Below, one piece after another: positions 14,498 to 21,624 of a stretch of 31,658 nt of DNA; the stretch's first letter is position 1; each line of letters starts with the position of its first letter. The stretch lies in the IMG/VR virus record IMGVR_UViG_3300042546_000261, positions 1-31,658 of that record; one strand, 5' to 3'. The position numbers were made by a program, and so were the translations under genes. A model generated the notes under the pieces. It was not told the DNA's origin, ran no database searches, and worked only from the letters and a program-made list of their open reading frames with translations. The DNA comes from a virus.

Positions 14498-15300
14498 TAA
14501 ACCGATTTAACTTAAAATTTAATAATAGAAATATTATTAAATCAATTAGAAATAATCAATTTTTACCCCTTGCAAATCATACAGTTTATAATGAAAATGG
14601 ATATATACCTGCTAATAGGTTAACTCTAAAGGGAACTTGGGATTATTCTGGAACAGATAACCAAGAAAAATATTATGAACATTTACAAACACAACCTGAA
14701 GATTGGTATTATCGTCATAATAAAGTAAAATATACTTTAAATTCTGAAGGATATAGAACTAAGGAATTTGATGAATTAGATTGGAAAAATTCTATCGTTA
14801 TGTTTGGGTGCTCGTATGTATTTGGAACTGGAGTTGATGATAAACATACTATTTCTTCTTTTTTAGAGGAGATAACTGGTATTCCCGTTATTAACATGGG
14901 TGTAGGTGGGTCATCTATTCAATTGGCACTGCATAATTCCATGATTTTAAATGATCGTTATGGACCACCTGCAGCTGTTGTATATGGATGGACTTCATTA
15001 ATGAGGTATCTTGTATATCACCCACTTTATTTTGATAATAAAATACCTACAGACAGCGTAAAAGTAAAACCTGCTGAGCATCTGGTTCCTTTTAACATGA
15101 TGAATGTTAAAATAGTTCGTAATCTTTGGAAGGATAAATGTAAATATTATGAATTTAGTCTTTTTGATACGACAGCAAAAATTTTAAATTGCGACTTTTA
15201 TCAACCAAAAGACGATTATGCAAGAGACTTAAGGCATTGTGGTATAGAATCAAATAAAGAATTTGCAGAACTTATAAATGTAAATTTATCACTATTATGA
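14494..15300 (+). CDS. SGNH/GDSL hydrolase-like protein, copy 2
   Basis: 268 residues. A paralogue of 13301-14038, sharing QPEDWYYRHNKVKY, SEGYRTKEFDELDWK, MFGCSYVFGTG (Ser107), ITGIPVINMGVGGSS and DYARDLRHCGIESN (Asp245, His248). It has about 25 extra residues at the N-terminus. All catalytic positions are kept, so both copies may be active with different substrates. Overlaps the small gene before it and the one after it by 4 bases each, which places both copies and the tiny genes in one transcript. Confidence 0.75.
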   Translation: MINRFNLKFNNRNIIKSIRNNQFLPLANHTVYNENGYIPANRLTLKGTWDYSGTDNQEKYYEHLQTQPEDWYYRHNKVKYTLNSEGYRTKEFDELDWKNSIVMFGCSYVFGTGVDDKHTISSFLEEITGIPVINMGVGGSSIQLALHNSMILNDRYGPPAAVVYGWTSLMRYLVYHPLYFDNKIPTDSVKVKPAEHLVPFNMMNVKIVRNLWKDKCKYYEFSLFDTTAKILNCDFYQPKDDYARDLRHCGIESNKEFAELINVNLSLL

Positions 15301-15440
15301 ACTATCACATATTAGACCCAACAACTCCCTGGTATGAATTTTTATCTTATCAAGAATGTTGTCTTAGTTTGGGAGTTCCTTGTAGAATGGGAAGTTTTTT
15401 AAGATATCATGCATATTTAAAAGAGATAGGGATAAAATAA
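15297..15440 (+). CDS. Small hypothetical protein, 47 residues
   Basis: ATGA overlap at the start and one shared base at the end. Contains YQECCLSLGVPCRMG with three cysteines, and an aromatic N-terminus. Too short to classify; cysteine spacing does not match a standard zinc motif. Confidence 0.6.
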   Translation: MNYHILDPTTPWYEFLSYQECCLSLGVPCRMGSFLRYHAYLKEIGIK

Positions 15441-15712
15441 TGATTAAAAATATATTCAATAAATTTTTTGATCGTTTTTTAAAAGATTATGACTTAAAAA
15501 CTTATAATATAAATTTGGTAGATAGGAAGAATGAAAGAATTTCTCTCGCAGATGAAATTGCAAACCTTCATTCTAGAATAAGATATCTTGAAAGAGAAAA
15601 TGTTTGTATGTCAAATGCAATGTATGAGATGGAGAACAGACTACAAGCACAAATTGACAAAATTAATCCTACAGTGTTAGATTTAAAGAACTTTAGTTTG
15701 GGAGACACTTAA
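15440..15712 (+). CDS. Hypothetical coiled-coil protein, 90 residues
   Basis: Basic N-terminal helix (NIFNKFFDRFLKDY), then from residue ~35 a heptad pattern (ISLADEIANLHSRIRYLERE ... MENRLQAQIDKI) that should form a coiled coil. Probably oligomeric. Function unknown. Shares one base with each neighbour. Confidence 0.65.
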   Translation: MIKNIFNKFFDRFLKDYDLKTYNINLVDRKNERISLADEIANLHSRIRYLERENVCMSNAMYEMENRLQAQIDKINPTVLDLKNFSLGDT

Positions 15713-15903
15713 TGTACGAGTCTTTAACAGAATTCGAAAGAGCACTTGCTCGTTTTGGAGATAAAGTTCAACTGATAGTTGGACTTGAAATTGGAGATAA
15801 AATGAGTCCTGAAATTGCATATCAGGAAATCAAAGAGATGTTGAAAGAACTTAAAAAACTTCGTAAAAAAGAAAAATCTAATTGGGAAGAAGATGACAAA
15901 TAA
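15712..15903 (+). CDS. Small conserved-type cyanophage protein, 63 residues
   Basis: Starts MYESLTEFERALARFG, continues with a segment KVQLIVGLEIGDKMSP, and ends in a strongly charged helix (KEMLKELKKLRKKEK). Its form resembles short proteins common in T4-like cyanophages, none with a function known to me. It overlaps the following gene by 11 bases. Confidence 0.65.
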   Translation: MYESLTEFERALARFGDKVQLIVGLEIGDKMSPEIAYQEIKEMLKELKKLRKKEKSNWEEDDK

Positions 15904-16075
15904 AAAAGATAGTTTAAGAGTAACTGAAGAAAAAGATGGTAGTTTTACCGTTGAATGGGACTCAGATGACCCAGCATACTCTTGGTTAAGTACAAAAACA
16001 GAAGAGGAATTGACAGAAATTTTAACAGAGCAGATTGAAAATTATTTAAATCAACTTAAAAATAATGAGCGATAA
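15893..16075 (+). CDS. Small acidic hypothetical protein, 60 residues
   Basis: The middle (VTEEKDGSFTVEWDSDDPAYSWL) looks like two beta strands, followed by an acidic helix (TEEELTEILTEQIENYL). No motif recognised. It overlaps the AbrB-like gene by 11 bases and could be its partner. Confidence 0.65.
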   Translation: MTNKKDSLRVTEEKDGSFTVEWDSDDPAYSWLSTKTEEELTEILTEQIENYLNQLKNNER

Positions 16076-16319
16076 AGTAATCAAATGGTCTTTACCTGTA
16101 CAATATGATCCAGAATCTGGTGATTATTTTATCTCTTTTCCAGAAGATCTTTTACATGCTGCAAATTTAAAAGAAGGTGACCAAGTATTTTGGGTTGATA
16201 ATGGCGACAAGACTTTTACAATAAAAAAAGTAAAAGAAGATGCACCAAAAACTTATCAGGATATGATTGCTGATGGGTGGGAAATGACTGTAGATGGATT
16301 CTGGATAAAGGAGAATTAA
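16065..16319 (+). CDS. AbrB/MazE-like small protein
   Basis: 84 residues. IKWSLPVQYDPESGDYFISF, then PEDLLHAANLKEGDQVFWV and KTFTIKKV, fits the swapped-hairpin AbrB/SpoVT fold of transcription factors and antitoxins. The C-terminal ~30 residues (YQDMIADGWEMTVDGFW) are an extension. In cyanophages such proteins occur without an obvious toxin, and none is seen beside it. A DNA-binding regulatory role is possible but unproven. Confidence 0.6.
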   Translation: MSDKVIKWSLPVQYDPESGDYFISFPEDLLHAANLKEGDQVFWVDNGDKTFTIKKVKEDAPKTYQDMIADGWEMTVDGFWIKEN

Positions 16320-16326
16320 AATTACA

Positions 16327-16341
16327 ATAAATAAGTAAATA
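16327..16341 (+). promoter_or_regulatory. Possible T4-type late promoter before the tail-tip genes
   Basis: ATAAATA (16327-16333) and a second TAAATA (16336-16341) lie 24-32 bases before ATG 16365. They resemble the TATAAATA late box used by T4-like phages, fitting a structural gene downstream. AT-rich background makes chance matches likely. Confidence 0.35.
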
Positions 16342-16364
16342 AAAGAAAATAATATCGTTATAAA

Positions 16365-16925
16365 ATGGCAGTATTAACCGCAACTGGTATTCTATTTAAT
16401 GATAGTACGTCATTAAATTCAAGATATGATGTTATAGCACAATCATCAGTAGCAATTTTTTATCAAGCTTCGGCACCTACTGGGTGGACTAAAGTAACAA
16501 CACATAATGATAAGGCACTTAGAGTTGTTAGTGGGACTGGTGGCGGATTTGGATATGGTGGAGTATCTGGTGCAGGAGGAATAACATTTACTTCTGCATT
16601 CCCTTCTAATTTAAAAAATCTCAGTATTCCAATTAGTGTTAGTGCTGGAATTGCTGGAACAGTTGGTAATACAACTCTTTCTGTTTCGCAAATTCCAAAT
16701 CATACTCACGATAGCTTAACTGGTGGCACTAGTTCTGCAGCATCTGGTGGTGCTTCATTTAGAACTCCAGGAACTAATGCTACTGGTGGAGTAGTAAGTC
16801 CTACAGGAACAGGAGGAGCACACAACCACCCCTTTACGGGAAGTGTTGGGATTACTTCAACTGCAACTGGATCTTTGGATTTAAGAGTCCAATATATAGA
16901 TGTAATTATCTGCAGCTTCGATTAA
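16365..16925 (+). CDS. Tail-tip / collar-like structural protein, copy 1
   Basis: 186 residues, rich in Gly, Ser and Thr. FYQASAPTGWTKV opens a block common in phage collar and short-tail-fibre tips. PNHTHD (H113, H115) and GAHNHPFTG (H153, H155) give H-x-H pairs as in T4 gp12, where they bind a metal in the trimer. The end LRVQYIDVIIC is typical. A second copy follows after one base. Likely part of the virion surface or fibre, expressed late. The N-terminal ~30 residues are probably the attachment part. Confidence 0.8.
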   Translation: MAVLTATGILFNDSTSLNSRYDVIAQSSVAIFYQASAPTGWTKVTTHNDKALRVVSGTGGGFGYGGVSGAGGITFTSAFPSNLKNLSIPISVSAGIAGTVGNTTLSVSQIPNHTHDSLTGGTSSAASGGASFRTPGTNATGGVVSPTGTGGAHNHPFTGSVGITSTATGSLDLRVQYIDVIICSFD

Positions 16926-16926
16926 T

Positions 16927-17484
16927 ATGGCATCTTTAACTAGTGGCGGGATAAGATTTAGTTTAACTGATTTCACCAATATAATTGAATCTTTTTATTG
17001 GATGTATCCTGCGGGGACTAAAAAGGTATTTTATCAAGCAGAAGCACCAACTGGTTGGGTAAAAGATACAACTCAAAATAATAAAATGTTAAGAGTTGTT
17101 AGTGGAAGTGGTGGAGTTTCTGGTGGAACAATTTCAGCATCTAATGCCTTTATATCTACAGGAACTGAAGTATCTTTCCCATTTGCTGGTTCTTATCCCG
17201 CAAGTGGTACTGTTGGTAATACTACTCTTTCATTAGGACAACTTCCAAATCACACTCATGAAGGAACTATGGGTTCAAATGGAGGTTCTTCTGCAACTCC
17301 ATTCAGTAATGCTGGTTCTAGAACTGTTTTTGGTAGTGTTGCGACTAGTGGTATGCTAGAATCTACTGGTGGAGGTTCTCATACACATCCTTGGTCTGGT
17401 ACACTAAACTTAAATGCTAATATTACTAGCACTACAGATCTTAGTGTGCAATATGTTGATGTGATTATTTGCACATTATCATAA
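16927..17484 (+). CDS. Tail-tip / collar-like structural protein, copy 2
   Basis: 185 residues, paralogous to the gene before it: FYQAEAPTGWVKD, LRVVSGSGG, VGNTTLSLGQLPNHTHEG, SHTHPWSG and VQYVDVIIC align in the same order. The metal-type histidines are kept (H109/H111 and H152/H154). The glycine-rich middles differ most, which is where receptor-contacting loops would be. Two copies may form a heteromeric tip or offer alternative host contacts. Confidence 0.8.
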   Translation: MASLTSGGIRFSLTDFTNIIESFYWMYPAGTKKVFYQAEAPTGWVKDTTQNNKMLRVVSGSGGVSGGTISASNAFISTGTEVSFPFAGSYPASGTVGNTTLSLGQLPNHTHEGTMGSNGGSSATPFSNAGSRTVFGSVATSGMLESTGGGSHTHPWSGTLNLNANITSTTDLSVQYVDVIICTLS

Positions 17485-17496
17485 ATATGTTATACT
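17469..17496 (+). promoter_or_regulatory. Possible promoter before 17523
   Basis: TTGCAC (17469-17474), 16-base spacer, TATACT (17491-17496), with an ATAAATA late-type box at 17481-17487 between them. The -10 ends 27 bases before the ATG. Either an early or a late promoter could be meant; the -35 lies inside the end of the previous gene. Confidence 0.35.
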
Positions 17497-17522
17497 AATT
17501 ATTAAAATCCCGTGTATTAATT

Positions 17523-17864
17523 ATGAAAATTGAGAATGGAAAATATTGTCCTCTTCTTAAAAAAGATTGTATTGGATTGAAATGTTCTTGGTATACTCAA
17601 GTTAGAGGCGTAAATCCTAATACAGGGCAAGAAGTTGATGAATGGTCGTGTGCTATTACTTGGCTTCCTATGATGTTAATTGAAAATTCTCAGCAACAAA
17701 GGTCTACAGGTGCTGCTGTTGAATCATTTAGAAATGAAATGGTTAAAGCAAATCAAACCAACATTAATGTTTTATCTGCTGCAGCACAAATGCTTCAAGC
17801 AACTATGGATGAAAACACAAATAAAATTCTACCAACAGATGTAAAAGAGGTAACAGATCAATGA
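17523..17864 (+). CDS. Conserved-type cyanophage protein with N-terminal cysteines, 113 residues
   Basis: CPLLKKDCIGLKCSWY gives cysteines 9, 15 and 20, and WSCAITW adds another near 43, so a zinc or Fe-S site is possible. The C-terminal half is a helix rich in Gln, Asn and Ala (AAAQMLQATMDENTNK). It is followed by a 4-base overlap with a tail-associated gene, hinting at a structural or assembly role. No enzymatic motif. Confidence 0.65.
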   Translation: MKIENGKYCPLLKKDCIGLKCSWYTQVRGVNPNTGQEVDEWSCAITWLPMMLIENSQQQRSTGAAVESFRNEMVKANQTNINVLSAAAQMLQATMDENTNKILPTDVKEVTDQ

Positions 17865-18637
17865 GAGTAACTGTTATTTACCCTGACAAATTTATCAGTG
17901 TTGATGGCAAAGGAATGTATTTTGCTGAAAACTGGCCTTTTGAGGAAACTGATATTCACGCAATTCAGTGGAATGGAGATAAGGGGGAATTAGAATATAC
18001 TACACCAATTCCAAATAAAGAAATTACAAATAAATCAGAAATTAAAAAATATGTAGATTTGTTCACTGAAGGATATCAGAAGTGGATGAAGGAACAAGAG
18101 ATTCTTGCAGAAATTGAAAAAGAAAAATTGATGACATGGGAAGATGCCATGAAGGAACTTGAACTTCAATTAGATGTGATGCAAAAGAATCATGAATTTG
18201 AATTGGAACAAATGCTAAAGGAACAAGATAAGCATTTGGAAGGAGTTAAAGAAGAATTCGAACTACAAGTAGAACAAATCTATAATAAAGTTCAAGAGAA
18301 TCAACTTAATCTTTATTATGCAGAAAATGCAATTGAGGATGAATCTAAAGAAAAAAGTTATGACAGCATGACTATTTTTGATAGTAATATTGATCCATCT
18401 CTATTTGATGATAGCTTCGACCCAACAGAGGATGATAGTGAAGAAGATGGTGAAGAAACTGAAATTGAAGAGTCTTCAGATATTCAAGACTTTAAAAACT
18501 TTGATTTAAGTCTTCTGGAAGATGAATTTAACTTAGAAATGCTTTTTGAAGACGAAGACACCCCAATTGTAAATGAAATTGAAGAACTTATTGAACAAGA
18601 ACAACAAGTAGACGCTGCAGAAATTCCAGACAATTAA
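17861..18637 (+). CDS. Tail-fibre-associated protein with coiled coil and acidic tail
   Basis: 258 residues. The N-terminal ~60 (VTVIYPDKFISVDGKGMYF, then HAIQWNGDKGELEY) form a small beta domain that I associate with proteins encoded next to phage tail-fibre genes. Residues ~70-150 are a long charged coiled coil. The C-terminal 90 are highly acidic (DDSEEDGEETEIEES). Such tails are often assembly or chaperone factors; the exact role is unknown. Coupled to the gene before it. Confidence 0.6.
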   Translation: MRVTVIYPDKFISVDGKGMYFAENWPFEETDIHAIQWNGDKGELEYTTPIPNKEITNKSEIKKYVDLFTEGYQKWMKEQEILAEIEKEKLMTWEDAMKELELQLDVMQKNHEFELEQMLKEQDKHLEGVKEEFELQVEQIYNKVQENQLNLYYAENAIEDESKEKSYDSMTIFDSNIDPSLFDDSFDPTEDDSEEDGEETEIEESSDIQDFKNFDLSLLEDEFNLEMLFEDEDTPIVNEIEELIEQEQQVDAAEIPDN

Positions 18638-18652
18638 TAAACTACTTTTATT

Positions 18653-19819
18653 ATGAATCAATCTTTAGTTGAAAACGGATATATTATAATACCAAATTTT
18701 ATATGTTCGGAACGTGCAAAAAATTTATCCAAAGAATTTGCACAAGTATGTAAAGAAAATAATATAGATGGAGATGAGCAAGTTCCGACTTCAAAATCTC
18801 AATATGACTATATTTCTTTTTTAGAATTACTTTGTGAAAAAACTCCTGAAGTATCATCTATTATTGGCGAAACTGTTTTACCAACTTATAGTTATGCTAG
18901 AGTATATGAAAAAGGAAGCACTTTACCATCGCATACTGACAGAAAAGAATGTGAAATATCAATAACTATCAATTTAGATTCTGATGTATCTTGGCCTATT
19001 TGGGTCATGACACCAGATAAAAAGCAAAAAAGAATCATTTTAAATCCAGGGGATGGTCTTCTTTACTTGGGCATAGATATACCTCATTGGAGAGAAGAAT
19101 TAAAAGGAAATTATTGCACTCAAGTATTTTTACATTATGTAAGAAGTAGAGGACCTAATGTTGCCTTGTATTTTGATAAAGAGAATAGAAAATTTTGCAA
19201 CTTCAATGAGATTAAAAAAAGTCCAGAAGTGATGATAAAAACTGAAAATTATAAGAGTAAAAATCCATTGGATGAATACATTAAAATATATTACTCTGCA
19301 ATTCCAGATTATGTTTGTGATTTGATTTTAGAAGAGTATAAAAATTGTGAAGATTGGAATCCAAGTAGAACAGGAAACGGAGAAGTAAATAAATTCGTTC
19401 GCAATTGTGATACTATTGGATTGTCGATGGCAAATGTTATCAACAAAAATTTAGAAACCAGAAAGAAAATCGATACCTTATTATTTGAACATTCTGGTAA
19501 TACCCTTAAAAAATATGTTGAAGAATTTCCACACTGCCAATTAATTTCTGATAGTGGATATGATCTCTTGAGATATGATATGGGAGGATATTATTCTATT
19601 CATACAGATTCTCATAAAACTACACCTAGAACAGTGTCCTGTTCTTTTAATTTGAATGATGATTATGAAGGTGGAGAATTTGCATTCTTTGATAGAGAAT
19701 TAATCATTAAAGCACCAAAAGGGTCTGCAATTGTATTTCCATCGAATTTTATGTATCCTCATGAAATTATGGAAGTTAAATCTGGATCCAGATATTCTAT
19801 TGTGACTTGGTTCGTTTAA
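18653..19819 (+). CDS. Protein with two 2-oxoglutarate/Fe(II) dioxygenase domains
   Basis: 388 residues. Domain 1 (about 1-165): FICSERAKNLSKEF, then LPSHTDRKECEISITINLD (H94, D96) and DIPHWRE (H145). Domain 2 (about 205-388): a second YYSAIPDYVCDLILEEY start, then YYSIHTDSHKTTPR (H317, D319), GGEFAFFD, YPHEI (H370) and GSRYSIVTWFV (Arg380). Each half thus has the HxD...H iron triad of a prolyl-4-hydroxylase-like fold, so two catalytic units or one catalytic and one binding unit are fused. It lies right after tail genes, so a virion protein could be the substrate. Arg/Lys for 2-oxoglutarate is clear only in domain 2. Confidence 0.8.
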   Translation: MNQSLVENGYIIIPNFICSERAKNLSKEFAQVCKENNIDGDEQVPTSKSQYDYISFLELLCEKTPEVSSIIGETVLPTYSYARVYEKGSTLPSHTDRKECEISITINLDSDVSWPIWVMTPDKKQKRIILNPGDGLLYLGIDIPHWREELKGNYCTQVFLHYVRSRGPNVALYFDKENRKFCNFNEIKKSPEVMIKTENYKSKNPLDEYIKIYYSAIPDYVCDLILEEYKNCEDWNPSRTGNGEVNKFVRNCDTIGLSMANVINKNLETRKKIDTLLFEHSGNTLKKYVEEFPHCQLISDSGYDLLRYDMGGYYSIHTDSHKTTPRTVSCSFNLNDDYEGGEFAFFDRELIIKAPKGSAIVFPSNFMYPHEIMEVKSGSRYSIVTWFV

Positions 19820-19826
19820 CCGAACA

Positions 19827-19855
19827 TTGACAGAATAAAAATATTAATCTATTAT
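19827..19855 (+). promoter_or_regulatory. Strong sigma70-like promoter before 19878
   Basis: TTGACA (19827-19832), exact consensus -35, 17-base spacer, TATTAT (19850-19855). The -10 ends 23 bases before ATG 19878. A GTTCG/CGAAC hairpin (19810-19825) over the previous stop precedes it, without a T-tract. Confidence 0.75.
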
Positions 19856-19877
19856 TAAATTAACTTTATATTAACCA

Positions 19878-20099
19878 ATGGCACTATCAAAATCTGTTGA
19901 AGAATCTTTAAGAGAAGCAGAGTCTTCCCTTAGAAATGCCCTTGCTTTTGCAGCAAGACAAGAAAAACCCTTTGTTGGTAAGCATATTGCCTGTATGATT
20001 GCTGACCTTGATGCCCTTATTAAAACTGATGAATTAATGGATAAACTTGAGAGTAGACTAAAAGGAGATAAGGGGACGTGGGGACCTTTTGGTGAATAA
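19878..20099 (+). CDS. Small helical conserved-type protein, 73 residues
   Basis: Starts ALSKSVEESLREAESSLRNAL, a clear amphipathic helix, and stays helical (ADLDALIKTDELMDKLESRL). It ends in a WGPFG tail. First gene after a strong early-type promoter and without a Shine-Dalgarno site. Function unknown. Confidence 0.7.
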   Translation: MALSKSVEESLREAESSLRNALAFAARQEKPFVGKHIACMIADLDALIKTDELMDKLESRLKGDKGTWGPFGE

Positions 20100-20152
20100 T
20101 AAGATTTGTAACATCAATAATTAAGAGACTATTAAAAATTCCATAGATAATC

Positions 20153-20344
20153 ATGGAATGTGTTAAAATCAACACAGTTGCACAAAAACAAATGGAATTA
20201 ACACAAGAAGAGTGGAACGAATTGGTTGCTCTTAAAGACGCAATTAATTACGATCCATCTCAAGTCCATTATGAAAAAATGGAAAGGTTTACTGAATTAT
20301 TTGTTAAAACTTTGGAAGGTAAAGGTGACAATTGCCCAATGTGA
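20153..20344 (+). CDS. Hypothetical protein, 63 residues
   Basis: Helical, acidic (ELTQEEWNELVALKDAINYD ... YEKMERFTELFVKTLEGK). ATG chosen at 20153. A 53-base gap precedes it, holding only AT-rich sequence with a weak promoter-like match that I do not count. Confidence 0.65.
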   Translation: MECVKINTVAQKQMELTQEEWNELVALKDAINYDPSQVHYEKMERFTELFVKTLEGKGDNCPM

Positions 20345-20374
20345 TACATAATTAATAAAGGTATCATAAAATAA

Positions 20375-20788
20375 ATGGATACAAATCTTTTCACTCAAAC
20401 TAGTGATGAAAAATCTATTTTGTTAAAAACAGGGTTCTTATGTTTAAAATTGACTAAAAATTATTTTAATGAAGTTTCTTCTATTGCTAAGAAATTAATT
20501 AGAGATAATATTGATGTAAGAAGTAACAAGTTCAAATTAAAAGAACTTGATAATTACCTTGATTTGGGTTCTTTTTTTATTGAGGAAACAAAAAAATATT
20601 ATAAAGTTTATCAATTTACAGATGAATCTGATTCAAAAATTCACTGTTTTGTTGATAAAGAGAGTGGTTTAGTTTATAAACCACTCAATAGAAATTCTCC
20701 TAATAAAAGAAGAGTGTATGAAATTGATAAGTGTATATTACATGCTGATTGGAGAGGGTATTATTTGAATGATGTGACACCTCAGTAA
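20375..20788 (+). CDS. Cyanophage small-family protein, paralogue of 23835-24290
   Basis: 137 residues. The C-terminal half reads KYYKVYQF, then IHCFVDKESGLVYKPL, RRVYEID and LHADWRGYYL. It matches position by position a block in the protein at 23835 (KYHKV, VHCFIDKKTGEVYKSA, VRYDLR, QNADWAGSYL). The N-terminal halves differ. Such blocks occur repeatedly in cyanomyoviruses; function unknown. AT-rich codons (AGA, TTA) here contrast with CGT codons in the paralogue. A terminator follows at once. Confidence 0.7.
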   Translation: MDTNLFTQTSDEKSILLKTGFLCLKLTKNYFNEVSSIAKKLIRDNIDVRSNKFKLKELDNYLDLGSFFIEETKKYYKVYQFTDESDSKIHCFVDKESGLVYKPLNRNSPNKRRVYEIDKCILHADWRGYYLNDVTPQ

Positions 20789-20831
20789 CTGTCCACTGCC
20801 CCTTGACGGGGCATTTTTTATGGCGTATATT
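20788..20831 (+). promoter_or_regulatory. Promoter cassette before 20855, -35 inside the terminator loop
   Basis: ACTGTCCAC (20788-20796), then TTGACG (20803-20808) as -35 beginning in the hairpin loop, 17-base spacer, TATATT (20826-20831). The upstream element is 38 bases before the -10, and the -10 ends 24 bases before ATG 20855. Confidence 0.65.
20797..20819 (+). terminator. Rho-independent terminator after 20375-20788
   Basis: TGCCCC (20797-20802) pairs with GGGGCA (20808-20813) around loop TTGAC, then six T. GC-rich stem, so likely efficient. Confidence 0.85.
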
Positions 20832-20854
20832 ACATGAGTAAACCAAGCACACCA

Positions 20855-21142
20855 ATGATTTCTCTTCCAAACTTTGCTGAATTTGCTGAGAGCGTCAATA
20901 CTGATGAAGAATTGACCGAGAAAAATTATTGTGACCAACAATCGGTCACAATGGAGTTTACTTATGAAGAGCATGACCTTCTAAATTCCATTCTTTGCCA
21001 TGCATCCGATGCTATGGATCTTGCTATTCCTTTTGTTTATGAATTGGAAGAGGATTCGGAAATTCGCCAGCGTTATCATCTGCTAGAACAAATGAAAAAT
21101 CGTTCTTACGACCTCTGGAAAAACCGTTTCGGTAATAAGTGA
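20855..21142 (+). CDS. Hypothetical acidic protein, ~95 residues
   Basis: Start taken at ATG 20855, because the promoter -10 at 20826-20831 puts transcription start near 20838, past an in-frame ATG at 20834; the product would be 7 residues longer from there. Acidic and helical, with FTYEEHDLLNSILCHASDAMDLAIPFV and a C-terminal helix LLEQMKNRSYDLWKNRF. No family recognised. One-base overlap with the next gene. Confidence 0.65.
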   Translation: MISLPNFAEFAESVNTDEELTEKNYCDQQSVTMEFTYEEHDLLNSILCHASDAMDLAIPFVYELEEDSEIRQRYHLLEQMKNRSYDLWKNRFGNK

Positions 21143-21624
21143 TGACTACTTGGAAAGCTGATGTATTTGTCAACTCTCAAGTTGGCAAAATTTCGACAGA
21201 AGTTGAAGCGGCAACTTTCTCTGGTGCTAAAGAACAAATCTATGCAAAGCATGGTGATGTTCAACAAATTTATAATCTGAGGCAAGTATCTTCAGATTCT
21301 TCTTCTGGATTTACTTCATCTTCTGGAGGTAGTACGTCTGGTAGTATTGCCCTTGTAGGTCTTGTTGCTGCTGGTTGGGCATTTATTACGTTTACTCCTT
21401 GGATTCTCATGTTTGGTGGTGGAATAGCATCAACTTGGATTATTCAAAAACTTCTGAGAACTGATTTGGAATCTGCTTCGGATTCTGGTAATAATGGTGC
21501 TGTTGCATTAATTTTAGGCACAGCTATTTTGTTTGGTGGTGTTGGATTTGTGCAGGGAGAATCTATTCGCAAATCTTTTGAAACCCCAGAAGTTCCATCA
21601 ACTCAAGTTCAAAAACAACAATGA
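21142..21624 (+). CDS. Membrane protein with N-terminal soluble domain
   Basis: 160 residues. Residues 1-49 (TWKADVFVNSQVGKISTEVE ... IYAKHGDVQQIYNLRQV) form a small beta-alpha domain. A Ser/Gly linker leads to two or three membrane spans (about 69-104 and 119-138), and the tail is cytoplasmic or periplasmic and Gln-rich. I recall similar proteins in cyanophages, function unknown. It starts a four-gene membrane-associated run that ends with the prohibitin-like gene. Confidence 0.7.
   Translation: MTTWKADVFVNSQVGKISTEVEAATFSGAKEQIYAKHGDVQQIYNLRQVSSDSSSGFTSSSGGSTSGSIALVGLVAAGWAFITFTPWILMFGGGIASTWIIQKLLRTDLESASDSGNNGAVALILGTAILFGGVGFVQGESIRKSFETPEVPSTQVQKQQ

Noticed and set aside
20101-20152. 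Weak promoter-like match TTGTAA ... TATTAA before 20153
   Set aside because: Hexamers are poor, the spacing to the ATG does not fit the other promoters, and the DNA is AT-rich.
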